The position numbers and the translations under genes were made by a program. The notes under the pieces were generated by a model, which worked only from the letters and a program-made list of their open reading frames with translations, was not told where the DNA came from and did not search any database. A stretch of 64,000 bases of DNA from Parasphingopyxis algicola (GTDB lineage: Bacteria > Pseudomonadota > Alphaproteobacteria > Sphingomonadales > Sphingomonadaceae): NCBI RefSeq assembly GCF_013378075.1, contig NZ_CP051131.1:2554501-2618500 (forward strand), given 5' to 3'. Of the stretch, positions 51,745-61,058 are shown in pieces (position 1 is the first letter of the stretch; every line of letters starts with the position of its first letter).

Positions 51745-54099
51745 TTAAAACCGCATTCGCGCGCTCGCAAATACGCGCGCCGGGTCGCCGTAAAAGGCGG
51801 TCAGCGTGCCTTCGAGGCCGAGGGTCGGGACGAACCCGCCCATGCCGTTGGGCGCCACGAAATTATAGCCCGAGACGATATAGCGCTCGTCCGTGATGTT
51901 TTTCGCATGCAGGCCGAGCTGCCAGTGATCGTCGTCCGACGTCCAGACGATGCTCGCGTCCCACAGCGCATAGCCGTCCTGGTCGAGCGGGCTGCGCACC
52001 TCGAACTGGCTCGTCTCGCTGCGATAGCTGACGGTCGTCAGGAAATTGAGATCGCCGCCGAAGACGGGCACCGAATAATCGAGCGTGCCCGAGAGCGTCC
52101 ATTCGGGCGTGTTCTGGAACACCCGCTGGTCGGCGACGTCGTTGCCGAAGGCGTCGATGAACTCGTCATAATCGGCGTTGATGTAACCCATCGCCCAGTT
52201 GAAGCCGAGCCGGTCGCCGGCAGCCACGAAATCGCGGCCGATGCGGGCCTGGCCCTCGAACTCGATGCCCCAGATCGTCGCCGCGCCGGCATTGGACGTA
52301 ATGCCGATAAAGCTGTCATTGACGCCGTCCCCGGTCGTATCGACGCCAACCGAGCCCGGGATCTGGATGTCGGTATAATCGGCATAGAAACCCGCAAGCG
52401 CGAGGTTGACTGCACCGTTCGCCAGCGACGCGCGATAACCAAGCTCGAAACTGTCGACCGTTTCGGGATCGAACTGCATGAACTCGAAAATATCGGCATC
52501 GTCGATGTCGCCGTCGCCGTCGAGATCGGGCGCTGCCGTGGTCTGGCCGCGCGGGTCGAACCCGCCGCCCTTGAAGCCGCGCGCATAGCTGAAATAGATA
52601 TTGTGGTCGGGCGTCGGCCGGTAGGAGATGGATGCACGCGGGGTGAATTCCTCGAAGGTTTCCGTGCCGTCGAAGTCGGACGTCGTGGCGATGAGCAGCG
52701 CGTTGTTGCCCCCGAACTGCGCGGTCGGGCCGAACAGGAAGGTCTGGCGCAGCACCCGCGACGAGCGCTCGTCATGGGTGAAGCGGCCGCCGACCGATAC
52801 GCTCCACTGATCGGTGATGTCGAAGCTGAAATCGCCGAACACCGACCAGGTTTCGGTTGCGACATCGCCGAACGTCTTCGCCGTGAGACCCGGCAGCGGT
52901 CCGCCGGGCGGCGGAATGACCGCACCGGTGGTCGCCAGGATCACGTCGAAATCGGTCGAGGCGTTGGCGTCGAGATAATAGAAGCCGAGCAGGCCCGCGA
53001 GCCGGCCGTCGTCATAGACGATCTGGAATTCCTCGGAGAACTGGTCGTTCGCATAGGCGGCCGGCACGTCGAGATCGGCGGCGGGCAGGCTGTCGAAATC
53101 GATCGGCGTCGTCGATTCATCGTCGCGATAGGCGATGATGTTGCGCAAACGGATATGATCGCTGACCTGGATCTCGATCGTGCCCGAGACGCCCCAGGCC
53201 TCGACCCGCTGGCGCGGAAATTCGAGGCCGGCGCGCGTATCGAAGACATTGTCGAGAACCGGTGCGCCCGAAAAGAGGCTCGGGATCAGCCGATGGCCCT
53301 GGCGCGGGTTGGAACGGTCGTCGGTATAGTCGCCGGTGATCCGCACGAAGACATCGTTGTTCGGCGCATATTCGATCGTACCGCGCGCCGCGGTCACGTC
53401 CTTGTCGTAATTCTCGATCCCGAGATTGAGGTTTTCGCCGAAGCCGTTGCGGGTCAGCAGTGCGCCGGCCCCGCCAACATAGAAGCCGCTGTCGCCAAGC
53501 GGCAGCGCGACCGAGGCGACGCCGTCGAACTGGCCATAGGTGCCCGCATTGACGCGGAACTCGCCGATCGGGCTGTCGGAAAGGCGGCGGGTGACGAACT
53601 TCACCGCGCCGCCGATCGTGTTGCGGCCGTAGAGCGTGCCCTGCGGCCCGCGCAGCACCTCGATCCGTTCGACATTGAAGATATCCAGCACGGCGCCCTG
53701 CGGCCGGTTGTAATAGACGTCGTCGACATAGAGGCCGACGCCGTTTTCGAAGCCGGCGACCGGATCCTGCTGCCCGACGCCGCGGATGAAGGTGGTCAGC
53801 GTCGTGTTCGTGCCGCGCGAAACCTCGAAGGTGACGTTGGGGACGCTTTCGGCGATTTCGGTGATATCGAGTGTGCCGGACTGGTTGAGCTGCTCGGCGC
53901 CGATCGCCGTGATCGAGAGCGGCACCTCGACAAGCGCCTCGTCGCGCCGCCGGGCGCTGACGATGATCGGCGCATTCTCGCCGGCCGTCTCGGCGCCCGC
54001 ATCGGTTTGCGCCTGGGCGGCGCCGGGCAGGGCGAAAGCGAGCGGCGCAAGGGCGATACCGCCGAGATAGCGGATGGCGCGGTTGCTGCGATTGGTCAT
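51745..54099 (-). CDS. TonB-dependent outer-membrane receptor
   Basis: A 784-residue protein from ATG 54099 with signal MTNRSNRAIRYLGGIALAPLAFALPGAAQAQ. The plug has NAPIIVSARRRDEALVEVPLSITAIGAEQLNQSG, FIRGVGQQDPVAGFENGVGLYVDDVYYNRPQGAVLDIFNVERIEVLRGPQGTLYGRNTIGGAVKFVTRRLS; the barrel ends in RVFASARMRF with a terminal Phe. This is the sphingomonad-type receptor used for plant or aromatic compounds, siderophores or oligosaccharides; ligand unknown. It is the last gene of the AraC-hydrolase-receptor set on the minus strand. Confidence 0.92.
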   Translation of the reverse strand: MTNRSNRAIRYLGGIALAPLAFALPGAAQAQTDAGAETAGENAPIIVSARRRDEALVEVPLSITAIGAEQLNQSGTLDITEIAESVPNVTFEVSRGTNTTLTTFIRGVGQQDPVAGFENGVGLYVDDVYYNRPQGAVLDIFNVERIEVLRGPQGTLYGRNTIGGAVKFVTRRLSDSPIGEFRVNAGTYGQFDGVASVALPLGDSGFYVGGAGALLTRNGFGENLNLGIENYDKDVTAARGTIEYAPNNDVFVRITGDYTDDRSNPRQGHRLIPSLFSGAPVLDNVFDTRAGLEFPRQRVEAWGVSGTIEIQVSDHIRLRNIIAYRDDESTTPIDFDSLPAADLDVPAAYANDQFSEEFQIVYDDGRLAGLLGFYYLDANASTDFDVILATTGAVIPPPGGPLPGLTAKTFGDVATETWSVFGDFSFDITDQWSVSVGGRFTHDERSSRVLRQTFLFGPTAQFGGNNALLIATTSDFDGTETFEEFTPRASISYRPTPDHNIYFSYARGFKGGGFDPRGQTTAAPDLDGDGDIDDADIFEFMQFDPETVDSFELGYRASLANGAVNLALAGFYADYTDIQIPGSVGVDTTGDGVNDSFIGITSNAGAATIWGIEFEGQARIGRDFVAAGDRLGFNWAMGYINADYDEFIDAFGNDVADQRVFQNTPEWTLSGTLDYSVPVFGGDLNFLTTVSYRSETSQFEVRSPLDQDGYALWDASIVWTSDDDHWQLGLHAKNITDERYIVSGYNFVAPNGMGGFVPTLGLEGTLTAFYGDPARVFASARMRF

Positions 54100-54130
54100 T
54101 TTTGGCTCCCTGTAGATCTTGTTTTGTCGG

Positions 54131-55066
54131 TCATTGGTCGCGGCCTTCGAGAAAGGCGCGGACATCGGCGGCGGTTTGCCCCGGTATTTCCTCCTGCGGC
54201 GCATGGCCGACGCCGGGATAGGTAATGAGCCGCGCATCCGGGATCGCGGCTTCGATCCGCCTGGCATGGTCGAGCGGGATCACCCGGTCTTCCTCGCCCC
54301 AAAGGATCAGCGTCGGCGCGGCGACCCGCGCCAGATCGGCCTCGGGATCGGGCAGGACGAACTCTTCGAGATGGCCGACAAAGGCTTCGCCGTTTCCGGG
54401 GCGTGCCATCATTTGCTGGATCTGTTCGATCCGGCCCTCGGGAAGGCGCGAAGGATCGGCATAGATCTGCGTCGCGGAGGCCTGCACGCCGGCGAGCGGG
54501 GCGGCGAGCAGATAGCCGCGCATCGCATCGGGCACGGGCACCGGATTTTCGGTGACGCCGTAGATCGAATAGGCGCCGCTATCGACGAGGATCAGCCGCT
54601 CCACTCGTTCGGGATGAGCGGCGGCGAAGCGCCAGGCGACGAGCCCGCCGAAACTGTTGCCGCCCAGCGTCGCGCGTTCGATGCCGAGCGCATCGAGCAG
54701 CCGGCCCAGCACCTCGACGCGCTCGTCGGGCGCATAGCGCGTCAAGGGATCGGGTCCGGTCATGCCATGGCCGAGCAGGTCGTAGCGGATGACGCGATAG
54801 TCGTCGGTCAGCCGCTCGGCCCAGCCGTCCCAGCTTTCGAGACTCATCGTAAAGCCGTGCAGCAGGACGATCGCCGGCGCATCGGCCGGGCCCTCCTCGC
54901 GCACGCGGATCTGCGCGCCATCGATATCGATCGTGCGGGTGACGGGCGAGGTCGACGCGGTCACGGCAGCGGCGGGCGGCGGCGTGTCCGGCGCGCAGGC
55001 GCCGAGCGCCGCCGCCAGGATCAGGGCGAAGCCGCCCGATTTCGGAAAATCCACTTTTCGTAACAT
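54131..55066 (-). CDS. Alpha/beta-hydrolase lipoprotein
   Basis: A 311-residue protein with signal and lipobox-like AAALGAC. The hydrolase is complete: LLHGFTMSLESWDGW (oxyanion region), YDLLGHGMTGPD, the nucleophile elbow G-N-S-F-G-G, the acid in WGEEDRVIPLD, and catalytic His in YPGVGHAPQEE. It would be anchored in the periplasm or outer membrane and cut an ester, lactone or C-C bond in a compound brought by the neighbouring receptor. It follows the AraC gene (111 bases) and precedes the receptor gene (31 bases) in the same direction. Confidence 0.9.
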   Translation of the reverse strand: MLRKVDFPKSGGFALILAAALGACAPDTPPPAAAVTASTSPVTRTIDIDGAQIRVREEGPADAPAIVLLHGFTMSLESWDGWAERLTDDYRVIRYDLLGHGMTGPDPLTRYAPDERVEVLGRLLDALGIERATLGGNSFGGLVAWRFAAAHPERVERLILVDSGAYSIYGVTENPVPVPDAMRGYLLAAPLAGVQASATQIYADPSRLPEGRIEQIQQMMARPGNGEAFVGHLEEFVLPDPEADLARVAAPTLILWGEEDRVIPLDHARRIEAAIPDARLITYPGVGHAPQEEIPGQTAADVRAFLEGRDQ

Positions 55067-55176
55067 CCCGTACCCTGAAATAACCGGCTATTGCTGCCAG
55101 CTTTGCTGCACTCCTAGCCGCAGCAAAGCCCGCCGGTCGATGACGGGTTCGATCAATTTGAAAGGGACAATTTCGC

Positions 55177-56244
55177 TCAATACTGTCGCTGGACGGGCGC
55201 ACCCTTCCGGAAATGGCGGGGCGCATGGCCGGTCCAGGCGCGAAACGCGCGCGCGAAACTCCGGCCGTCGCTGAAGCCCAGCTGCTCGGCGACCGCCGCC
55301 ACCGGTTCGCCGCGCGCCAGCCTCTGACGCGCTTCATCGGCCAAGGTTTCCGCGCGCACATCGCGAAATCGCGTGCCCCTCTCGTCGAGCCGCCGCCGCA
55401 AGGACGCGACGCTCATGCCGAGATGCCGCGCCACGCTGCGCTGGTCGCCGAGCCCGTCGCGCAGTGCCTGTGCGGTCCGGTCCACGATATCGTCGCCCGC
55501 GGCGTCCGCGCCGCCGAGCCGGTCGAGCGTGCGCGCGATCCCGCCATAGATGGTGCGCGAGCCGAGGACCGGGCAGGCGGCCGGATCGACCGCCCAGTCG
55601 GCCACCGAGGCGTCGTAATGGAGCGCGAAATGGCGCGCGCCGTGCACGACCGCAACGCCCCAACCGGCCAACGGGCTCGGCGCATCGTCCTTCGGCCGCC
55701 GGGTGCGGATGCTGCGGACCGGGAGCGGCGCATCGGCTGTGCTGCTCGATTGCAGCAGGACATGAACGTAGACGAGCAGCGCCTCGAGGGAGAAGAGGAT
55801 GAATGGATCGTCCTTGGGAATCGCATAGGGAAAGTCGCTGTCGTCCATGACGAAACAGAGCTCGTCGCGCGCCGTCGCCACCCGGTTGTAGCGGCCGCCA
55901 TGGATGACATTGTAGCTGGCGGCGAGGACATCGAGCATGCCGCGCACCGTCTTCGCGTTGCGCAACCGGTCGCGGATGAAATCGGAAGTGCCCAGCATCA
56001 GCGGGCGGGCGGAGACGTGGATCGTCTCGTCGCCGATCGCGAGCGCGATCTGTTCGCTGAGCCGGAAATAGTCGGCGAGACTGACGCTGCCGGTCCGGCC
56101 GGGGTCGAGCAGGCCGTCCGGCAACTGCGCCGCGGCGAGTACGGCATCCCGATCGAGCGCCGCCTCCTCGATGATCGCCGCGAGCGGTTGCAGCGTCGCC
56201 GCTGCCACGTTGACACTCCCTAACCCACGCGCCTCGATCATCAT
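55177..56244 (-). CDS. AraC-family transcriptional regulator (HTH plus N-terminal ligand domain)
   Basis: About 355 residues from ATG 56244 (ATG 56241 also in frame). The N-terminal part (1-240) is an Arabinose_bd/ArcR-type ligand domain (TLQPLAAIIEEAALDRDAVLAAAQLPD, ADYFRLSEQIALAIGDETIH). The C-terminal 100 residues hold the AraC DNA-binding domain: SVARHLGMSVASLRRRLDERGTRFRDVRAETLADEARQRLARGEPVAAVAEQLGFSDGRSFARAFRAWTGHAPRHFRKG. It is upstream of the hydrolase and receptor genes and probably activates them in the presence of the ligand. Confidence 0.9.
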   Translation of the reverse strand: MMIEARGLGSVNVAAATLQPLAAIIEEAALDRDAVLAAAQLPDGLLDPGRTGSVSLADYFRLSEQIALAIGDETIHVSARPLMLGTSDFIRDRLRNAKTVRGMLDVLAASYNVIHGGRYNRVATARDELCFVMDDSDFPYAIPKDDPFILFSLEALLVYVHVLLQSSSTADAPLPVRSIRTRRPKDDAPSPLAGWGVAVVHGARHFALHYDASVADWAVDPAACPVLGSRTIYGGIARTLDRLGGADAAGDDIVDRTAQALRDGLGDQRSVARHLGMSVASLRRRLDERGTRFRDVRAETLADEARQRLARGEPVAAVAEQLGFSDGRSFARAFRAWTGHAPRHFRKGAPVQRQY

Positions 56245-56317
56245 GCAGCGCTCTATAGGGAACGGCGCGCGCTCTGTCTTGCGACGGCTCAACAGGCCGG
56301 CCGGGAGCGCGGCAAAG

Positions 56318-56351
56318 GAAAAGCCGGCGCGGCGAACCGCACCGGCTTTTC
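56318..56351 (-). terminator. Terminator of the TonB receptor gene (bidirectional shape)
   Basis: AAAAGCCGG and CCGGCTTTT pair around TGCGGTTCGCCGCG (itself able to fold). The minus strand reads stem then TTTTCC, right after the receptor stop at 56376; the plus strand also has T4 after the stem. Confidence 0.7.
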
Positions 56352-56375
56352 GAAAAACCGCTCGGGAGTCAGGCC

Positions 56376-58922
56376 CTAGAAACCGACCCGGGCGGAAACG
56401 CCGTAATAGCGCGGCTGACCCGGATAGCCGGCAAAGGTGCCGGTCTGTTCGGGCACGGCGAAGGTCTGGATGTTGTAATAGGTATCCAGCAGGTTCTCGA
56501 CGAAGAATTCGAGCCGCCAGCGATCGTCGGTCGACACGATACCGACCCGGGCGTTGATGATGCCATAGGGCTCATTGTCGACGATGCCGCGGCCGGCCGC
56601 GCTTGTCGCGGTCGCGCTGTTGAAGCGGGCGTCGACATGAAGCAGACCGTCGAAGCTATCGGTCAGCGCGGGCGTCCAGGTCGCTGCACCCGTCAGCGTG
56701 TGCCGCGGGACGTTGACGAGCTGGAGCCCCTCGGCGCCGGCGAGCGGCGTTCCGGTGAGATCGCTGCTTTCGTCGAACGCGGCATCCGTCAGCGCGTAAC
56801 CGAGCTGGAAGGTCAGATCGCGCACCGGCCGGATCGTCGCGTCGATCTCGATACCTTTGGAGATCGTCTGCTCGACATTCTGCACGAAGAAGCTCGTGCC
56901 CGAAAAGACGAGTTGCTGATAGTTGGAGAAGTCCTGGTAGAAGGCGGCGACGTTGAAGGTGAACTCGCGGCCCCAGCTCGTCTTCAGGCCAACCTCATAA
57001 GCATCGACCGTTTCGGCCTCGAATTGCAGATCGGTGATCTGCGGTCCGTTGCCGCCCACGAGTACGGAATCGAAACCGGCGCGGTCGAGATTGTAGCCGC
57101 CGGACTTGTAGCCTCGGTCATAGGCCGCATAGACGAGCACGTCCGGATTGATCTGATAGGCGAGCCGCACCGTGCCGGTGAACTCGTCGTCGCTGAACCC
57201 GCCCGCATAGGTGCCGTTGAACTCGGTGTTCACCGTCGGGTTGCAGGCGAGCAGGAACGCCTCGGGCACATTGGCGAGGATCAGGCTGCTATAGGGCCCG
57301 GTCGCCGGATCGAAGAAGAAGCCGCAAGCCGGCGTGTTCGCGTCGAGATTGGCGGCGATGTCCTTCTCTTCATGGTTCCAGCGCAGGCCGAGGGTCAGCG
57401 ACAGTTCGTCGGTGATGTCGATGACATTATGCGTGAAGAGCGCGATCGCCTCGGTATCGACCGTGTAATTGTCGGCCTGCTGGCCCGCGCCCGACGGGTT
57501 GCCGGGCAGCGGCGTGTTGAACAGCGCGAAGAGCGCGGGGTTCGCCGCCGCGGCCGCGGCGAGCTGCGGGTTGGTGGCGAGCAGGACCTGGCCGAATTCG
57601 GGCACGGTCGGGCCGAAGCTGTCGAAGAATTCGAAGCCCGCCGCCGGATCGAAGGCGAAGAGCGCGTCGACATATTGGTTGGCCTGCGCCCCGAACCGGA
57701 CGGTATCGCGCAGGGTCAGCGTTTCATTGAGATAGAAAGCGCCCACGAGCCAGTCGAGCCGGTCGTCGAACGCGGTGCCCTGGAGGCGGATTTCCTGGGT
57801 GAAGTCTTCGAGGCCCGTCCGGTACCCTTCGCGAAAGGCCCGGTCCGCGCCGGAGAAATCGATGTCCTGGTTGCGCAGCGTGCGCCAGTCGCGGAACGCG
57901 GTAATCGAGGTCAGCGTGAAGGCGTCGAACTCGTAATCGATCTGGGCCGAAACGCCCCATTCCTCGACTGCCTCGTTGAAGTTGCGGCCCGGGGTGACCG
58001 CCATGTCGCGGTCTTCGGGATCGCCGGTCGCGACGCCGACATTGCCGGCAAGGCCCGCGATCAGATCGAGCGCGCCGGCCGTCGGCCCGGCCACGAGGTT
58101 CACCGCGCCGCAGCATTCTTCGTCGGTATCGGCATAGTCGGCGATGATCCGGACGGTCAGCCGTTCATTCTCGAACAGCGCCTGGCCGCGCAGCGCGTAG
58201 CGGTCGATCGTATTGATGTCGCGCCCGCTGTTGACGTCGTTGATATAACCGTCGCGCGACCGATAGACGCCGTCGAAGCGCAGCGCGATCGTGTCGCTGA
58301 CCGGTCCGGTGATCGCCCCGCGCAGCTCATAGGCGTCGAAATTGCCATAGCTGCCCTCGACGAAGCCGCCGAGATCGAATTCGGGCATCTGGGTCGTGAT
58401 GCTGAGCGCCCCGGCCGAGGTGTTGCGGCCGAACAGCGTACCCTGCGGGCCGCGCAACACCTCGACGCGTTCGACCGGCGGCAACTCGCTCAGCGCGACG
58501 CCGGCGCGGGCGCGGTAGACGCCGTCGATGAACACGCCGACCGCGGGTTCGAAGCCCGGATTGTCGCCGGCGGTGCCGATACCGCGGATCGAGAGCGCCG
58601 TGGCGTTCGACGAGGACTGGCCCGTCGTCGCGACGAGGCTCGGCGCGAGCTGGGCGAAGTCGCGGATATCGTCGACCCCGGCATTTTCGACGAGCTCGCC
58701 GCTGATGACGGACACCGACAGCGGCACGCTCTGCACGTCCTCGGCGCGGCGTGTCGCGGTGACGAGGATGATATTGGGATCGAAATTGGTATCGTCGGCC
58801 GCGGCGGTTTCGGTTGCGCTGTCCGCCTGTTCGGGAGCGGCCTGTTCGGGCGCCGTCTGGGCGTAGGCCGGGGCGGCGCCGAGGATGGTGGCGGCGCTGG
58901 CGAGAAGAATGGATTTTTTCAC
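56376..58922 (-). CDS. TonB-dependent outer-membrane receptor (second)
   Basis: An 848-residue receptor starting with GTG 58922 (an out-of-frame ATG lies before it; AAGGA is eight bases upstream). Signal: MKKSILLASAATILGAAPAYAQ. Then an acidic stretch, the plug with ILVTATRRAEDVQSVPLSVSVISGELVENAGVDDIRDFAQLAPSLVATTGQSSSNATALSIRGIGTAGDNPGFEPAVGVFIDGVYRARAG and a barrel ending in YYGVSARVGF. It is larger than the first receptor and has no enzyme gene next to it. Ligand unknown. Confidence 0.92.
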   Translation of the reverse strand: MKKSILLASAATILGAAPAYAQTAPEQAAPEQADSATETAAADDTNFDPNIILVTATRRAEDVQSVPLSVSVISGELVENAGVDDIRDFAQLAPSLVATTGQSSSNATALSIRGIGTAGDNPGFEPAVGVFIDGVYRARAGVALSELPPVERVEVLRGPQGTLFGRNTSAGALSITTQMPEFDLGGFVEGSYGNFDAYELRGAITGPVSDTIALRFDGVYRSRDGYINDVNSGRDINTIDRYALRGQALFENERLTVRIIADYADTDEECCGAVNLVAGPTAGALDLIAGLAGNVGVATGDPEDRDMAVTPGRNFNEAVEEWGVSAQIDYEFDAFTLTSITAFRDWRTLRNQDIDFSGADRAFREGYRTGLEDFTQEIRLQGTAFDDRLDWLVGAFYLNETLTLRDTVRFGAQANQYVDALFAFDPAAGFEFFDSFGPTVPEFGQVLLATNPQLAAAAAANPALFALFNTPLPGNPSGAGQQADNYTVDTEAIALFTHNVIDITDELSLTLGLRWNHEEKDIAANLDANTPACGFFFDPATGPYSSLILANVPEAFLLACNPTVNTEFNGTYAGGFSDDEFTGTVRLAYQINPDVLVYAAYDRGYKSGGYNLDRAGFDSVLVGGNGPQITDLQFEAETVDAYEVGLKTSWGREFTFNVAAFYQDFSNYQQLVFSGTSFFVQNVEQTISKGIEIDATIRPVRDLTFQLGYALTDAAFDESSDLTGTPLAGAEGLQLVNVPRHTLTGAATWTPALTDSFDGLLHVDARFNSATATSAAGRGIVDNEPYGIINARVGIVSTDDRWRLEFFVENLLDTYYNIQTFAVPEQTGTFAGYPGQPRYYGVSARVGF

Positions 58923-59396
58923 GGCATGGTCCTTGCTGTTTGGGAGGAGGGTAAGGGACGACGGCGCGGTCGAACGACCGCGAAACGTCAGAGCTGGAGA
59001 ATGTGCGGGCGGGACCCGATCTCGATCCTGGGGTCGCCGAGAGGGGTCGGCTCTTCGCGCGGCGCGTCGGCCGCTATTGTCGATATCATGTTCGCCCGTC
59101 TTTCCATTTTGGCGGATCGTTCCGGCACGCTCGCATTCGGTACCCCTCGTACCGTCCGTGCTTGGCCTGCGATGCCATAGCCGGATCGCGATGCGTTATT
59201 TGCCGGGCGAAGCGCCCTATTCCGTTTCGGTATTTTTACCTAATGGGTAATTGCTTTGCATATGGTAAACGCCGGAATCAAGACGAAAAATTGCGCATGA
59301 CGAATGGCTCCACGGTCGGGAGACGGGCTGGAGGCGATGTTCGGCCGGCCGTATGGTCCGGCCGTTCCGCAGGGACCGTTCGTTGCGGTCCGGCGA
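58923..59396. other. 474-base gap between the receptor and tRNA-Ala
   Basis: I see no convincing gene. The gap must hold the promoter of the receptor (the 58925-58980 part has GGGAGGAGG on the plus strand) and the region before the tRNA. A few AT-rich words (TTTTTACCTAATGGGTAATTGC around 59235-59255) may be promoter parts. Confidence 0.5.
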
Positions 59397-59472
59397 TGGT
59401 GGAGCCGGGGGGATTCGAACCCCCGACCTCTGCAGTGCGATTGCAGCGCTCTCCCAACTGAGCTACGGCCCC
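59397..59472 (-). tRNA. tRNA-Ala (anticodon CGC)
   Basis: On the minus strand the acceptor stem GGGGCCG pairs with CGGCTCC, containing the G3-U70 wobble that identifies alanine tRNAs. The anticodon loop reads A-T-C-G-C-A-C with anticodon CGC (decodes GCG), the T arm has GTTCGAATC and the CCA end is encoded (59397-59399). Length 76 with CCA. GCG is a common Ala codon in this GC-rich genome. Confidence 0.96.
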
Positions 59473-59557
59473 GCACCATCGTCTGCGCCGCATTTCCGCG
59501 GCGGGCGCTTCCTTTAGCGGTGTGAATTGTCGGGCGCAACGGGAGAGTTTTTCGGTC

Positions 59558-59742
59558 TGTTTGTCGGACTCGATCTTGCGGTCGAGCGCGGCAGTGTTCT
59601 TGTCAGAATTTCCCTCGCGGAAAATCGCCGCACCGGCCCGCACCCCCTCCCGGCCTCCCATTGAGTGTACCCTGTGGGAGGCCGGGAGGGGGTGCGGGCC
59701 GGTGCGGCGCCTGAGGCGAAGCCGAAGGTCTGACAAACAGAA
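59558..59742. repeat. Long intergenic palindrome, copy F
   Basis: Core arms CCGCACCGGCCCGCACCCCC... and the matching GGGGGTGCGGGCCGGTGCGG around the loop TTGAGTGTACCCTG. Flanks: CTCGATCTTGCGGTCGAG, TTTCCCTCGCGGAAAA and GAGGCGAAGCCGAAGG modules, with TGTCGGA and TCTGACA ends. The copy lies between the tRNA and the reductase gene. Confidence 0.9.
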
Positions 59743-59801
59743 TCCTTTCCTGCTATCGTCCGTTGCAATAGAAAACCCCACCATATGATTAGGAGAAGCA
59801 C

Positions 59802-60791
59802 ATGCCCCGCGCCTGGCACCTGAAATCCCGTCCCGAAACCATGGCCGCCCATGAGAATTTCGAACTCAAGGAATTCACGCAGGCGCCGATGGGCGACGGC
59901 ACGATCCGGGTCGCGAACAAATGGCTGTCGGTCGACCCCTATATGCGCGGCCGGATGCGCGACGTGAAAAGCTATGTCCCGCCCTTCGCGATCGGCGAAC
60001 CGATGCAGGGCGGCGCGATCGGCGAAGTCGTCGAGAGCAATGCCGACGGTTTCGACGTCGGCGACATGGTCCAGCATATGGCCGGCTGGCGCGACGAGGC
60101 GGTAGTGCCGGCCGCCGAAGCGCAGAAGCTTCCCGATCTCGGTATTCCGATTCAGTCGTTCCTCGGCTTTCTCGGCATGCCGGGGATGACCGCCTATTTC
60201 GGCCTGCTCGACGTGGCCGCCGCCAAGGAAGGCGATATCGTCTTCGTTTCCGGCGCGGCAGGAGCGGTCGGCTCGACGGTCATCCAGATCGCCAAGGCCA
60301 AGGGCATGACCGCGATCGGTTCGGCGGGCGGCCAGGAAAAATGCGACTGGGTCAAATCGCTCGGTGCCGATGCGGTGATCGACTACAAGGCCGATGGCGA
60401 ACTGATGCCCAAACTGATGGAGGCCGCGCCCAATGGCATCGACGTCTATTTCGACAATGTCGGCGGCGAACATCTCGATGCGGCCTTCGCGGTCGCCAAT
60501 CCCGGCGCGCGGTTCGCCGAATGCGGGATGATCTCGGGCTATAACAGCACCGATCCGATGTGCTTCCGCTATATCATGAACATTATCGGCAAGGGGCTGC
60601 GCATCCGCGGCTTCATCGTCACCGAATTCATGGACCGGATGGGCGAATTCCACGCCGATATGGGCGGGATGCTCCAGGCCGGAAAACTGACGGGCCAGGA
60701 GACCGTGCATGAAGGCCTGAACAGCCAGGTCGACGCGTTCATCGGGCTTTTTACCGGCGGGAACACGGGCAAGATGCTGGTGAGCCTGTAG
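59802..60791 (+). CDS. NADP-dependent oxidoreductase, MDR superfamily (CurA/leukotriene B4 dehydrogenase type)
   Basis: A 329-residue medium-chain reductase without the zinc site. It has WLSVDPYMRGRM, PMQGGAIGEVVESN, GMPGMTAYFGLLDVAAAKEGDIVFVSGAAGAVGSTVIQIAKAKGM (Rossmann G-x-x-G-x-V), GADAVIDYK and VYFDNVGGEHLDAAF. Such enzymes reduce the double bond of alpha,beta-unsaturated ketones or aldehydes. The start follows AGGAGAAGCAC. It is flanked by palindromes F and G. Confidence 0.92.
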   Translation: MPRAWHLKSRPETMAAHENFELKEFTQAPMGDGTIRVANKWLSVDPYMRGRMRDVKSYVPPFAIGEPMQGGAIGEVVESNADGFDVGDMVQHMAGWRDEAVVPAAEAQKLPDLGIPIQSFLGFLGMPGMTAYFGLLDVAAAKEGDIVFVSGAAGAVGSTVIQIAKAKGMTAIGSAGGQEKCDWVKSLGADAVIDYKADGELMPKLMEAAPNGIDVYFDNVGGEHLDAAFAVANPGARFAECGMISGYNSTDPMCFRYIMNIIGKGLRIRGFIVTEFMDRMGEFHADMGGMLQAGKLTGQETVHEGLNSQVDAFIGLFTGGNTGKMLVSL

Positions 60792-60845
60792 CGCGGAGCC
60801 GCCTTTGCGGGACTCGGTCCAACGGTCGAGTCCCGCATCGGAGTT

Positions 60846-61057
60846 CGTTTGTCAGGCCTTCGGTTTCGCTTTCTTATTGTCAGACTCGACCTATCGGTCG
60901 AGCGCGGCACCGGCCCGCACCCCCTCCCGACCTCCCACTAGTGTACACTCAATGGGAGGTCGGGAGGGGGTGCGGGCCGGTGCCGCGAACTTCCGCAAGG
61001 AAAACTCTGACAAACGAAATCCGGCGCCATACTCGATCGTTAAACCGAGTCTGACGA
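60846..61057. repeat. Long intergenic palindrome, copy G
   Basis: Core with CACCGGCCCGCACCCCCTCCCGACCTCCCA and its complement TGGGAGGTCGGGAGGGGGTGCGGGCCGGTG around CTAGTGTACACTCAA. The inner A-T pair (GACC/GGTC) is the same compensated change as in copy D. Flanks: CTCGAC-CTATCG-GTCGAG, AACTTCC-GCAAGGAAAACT and CTCGATCGTTAAACCGAG, with TGTCAGA/TCTGACA ends. It lies two bases from the metallopeptidase stop at 61059. Confidence 0.9.
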
Positions 61058-61058
61058 A

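Noticed and set aside
51907-54225. Very long plus-strand open frame opposite the first TonB receptor gene
   Set aside because: It is the antisense shadow of a gene with clear receptor motifs; the predicted protein is Arg/Glu/Asp-rich without any domain, a GC-rich artefact.
56637-59180. Very long plus-strand open frame opposite the second TonB receptor gene
   Set aside because: Same reason: the minus strand has the full receptor signal, plug and barrel; the plus-strand frame has no recognisable domain.
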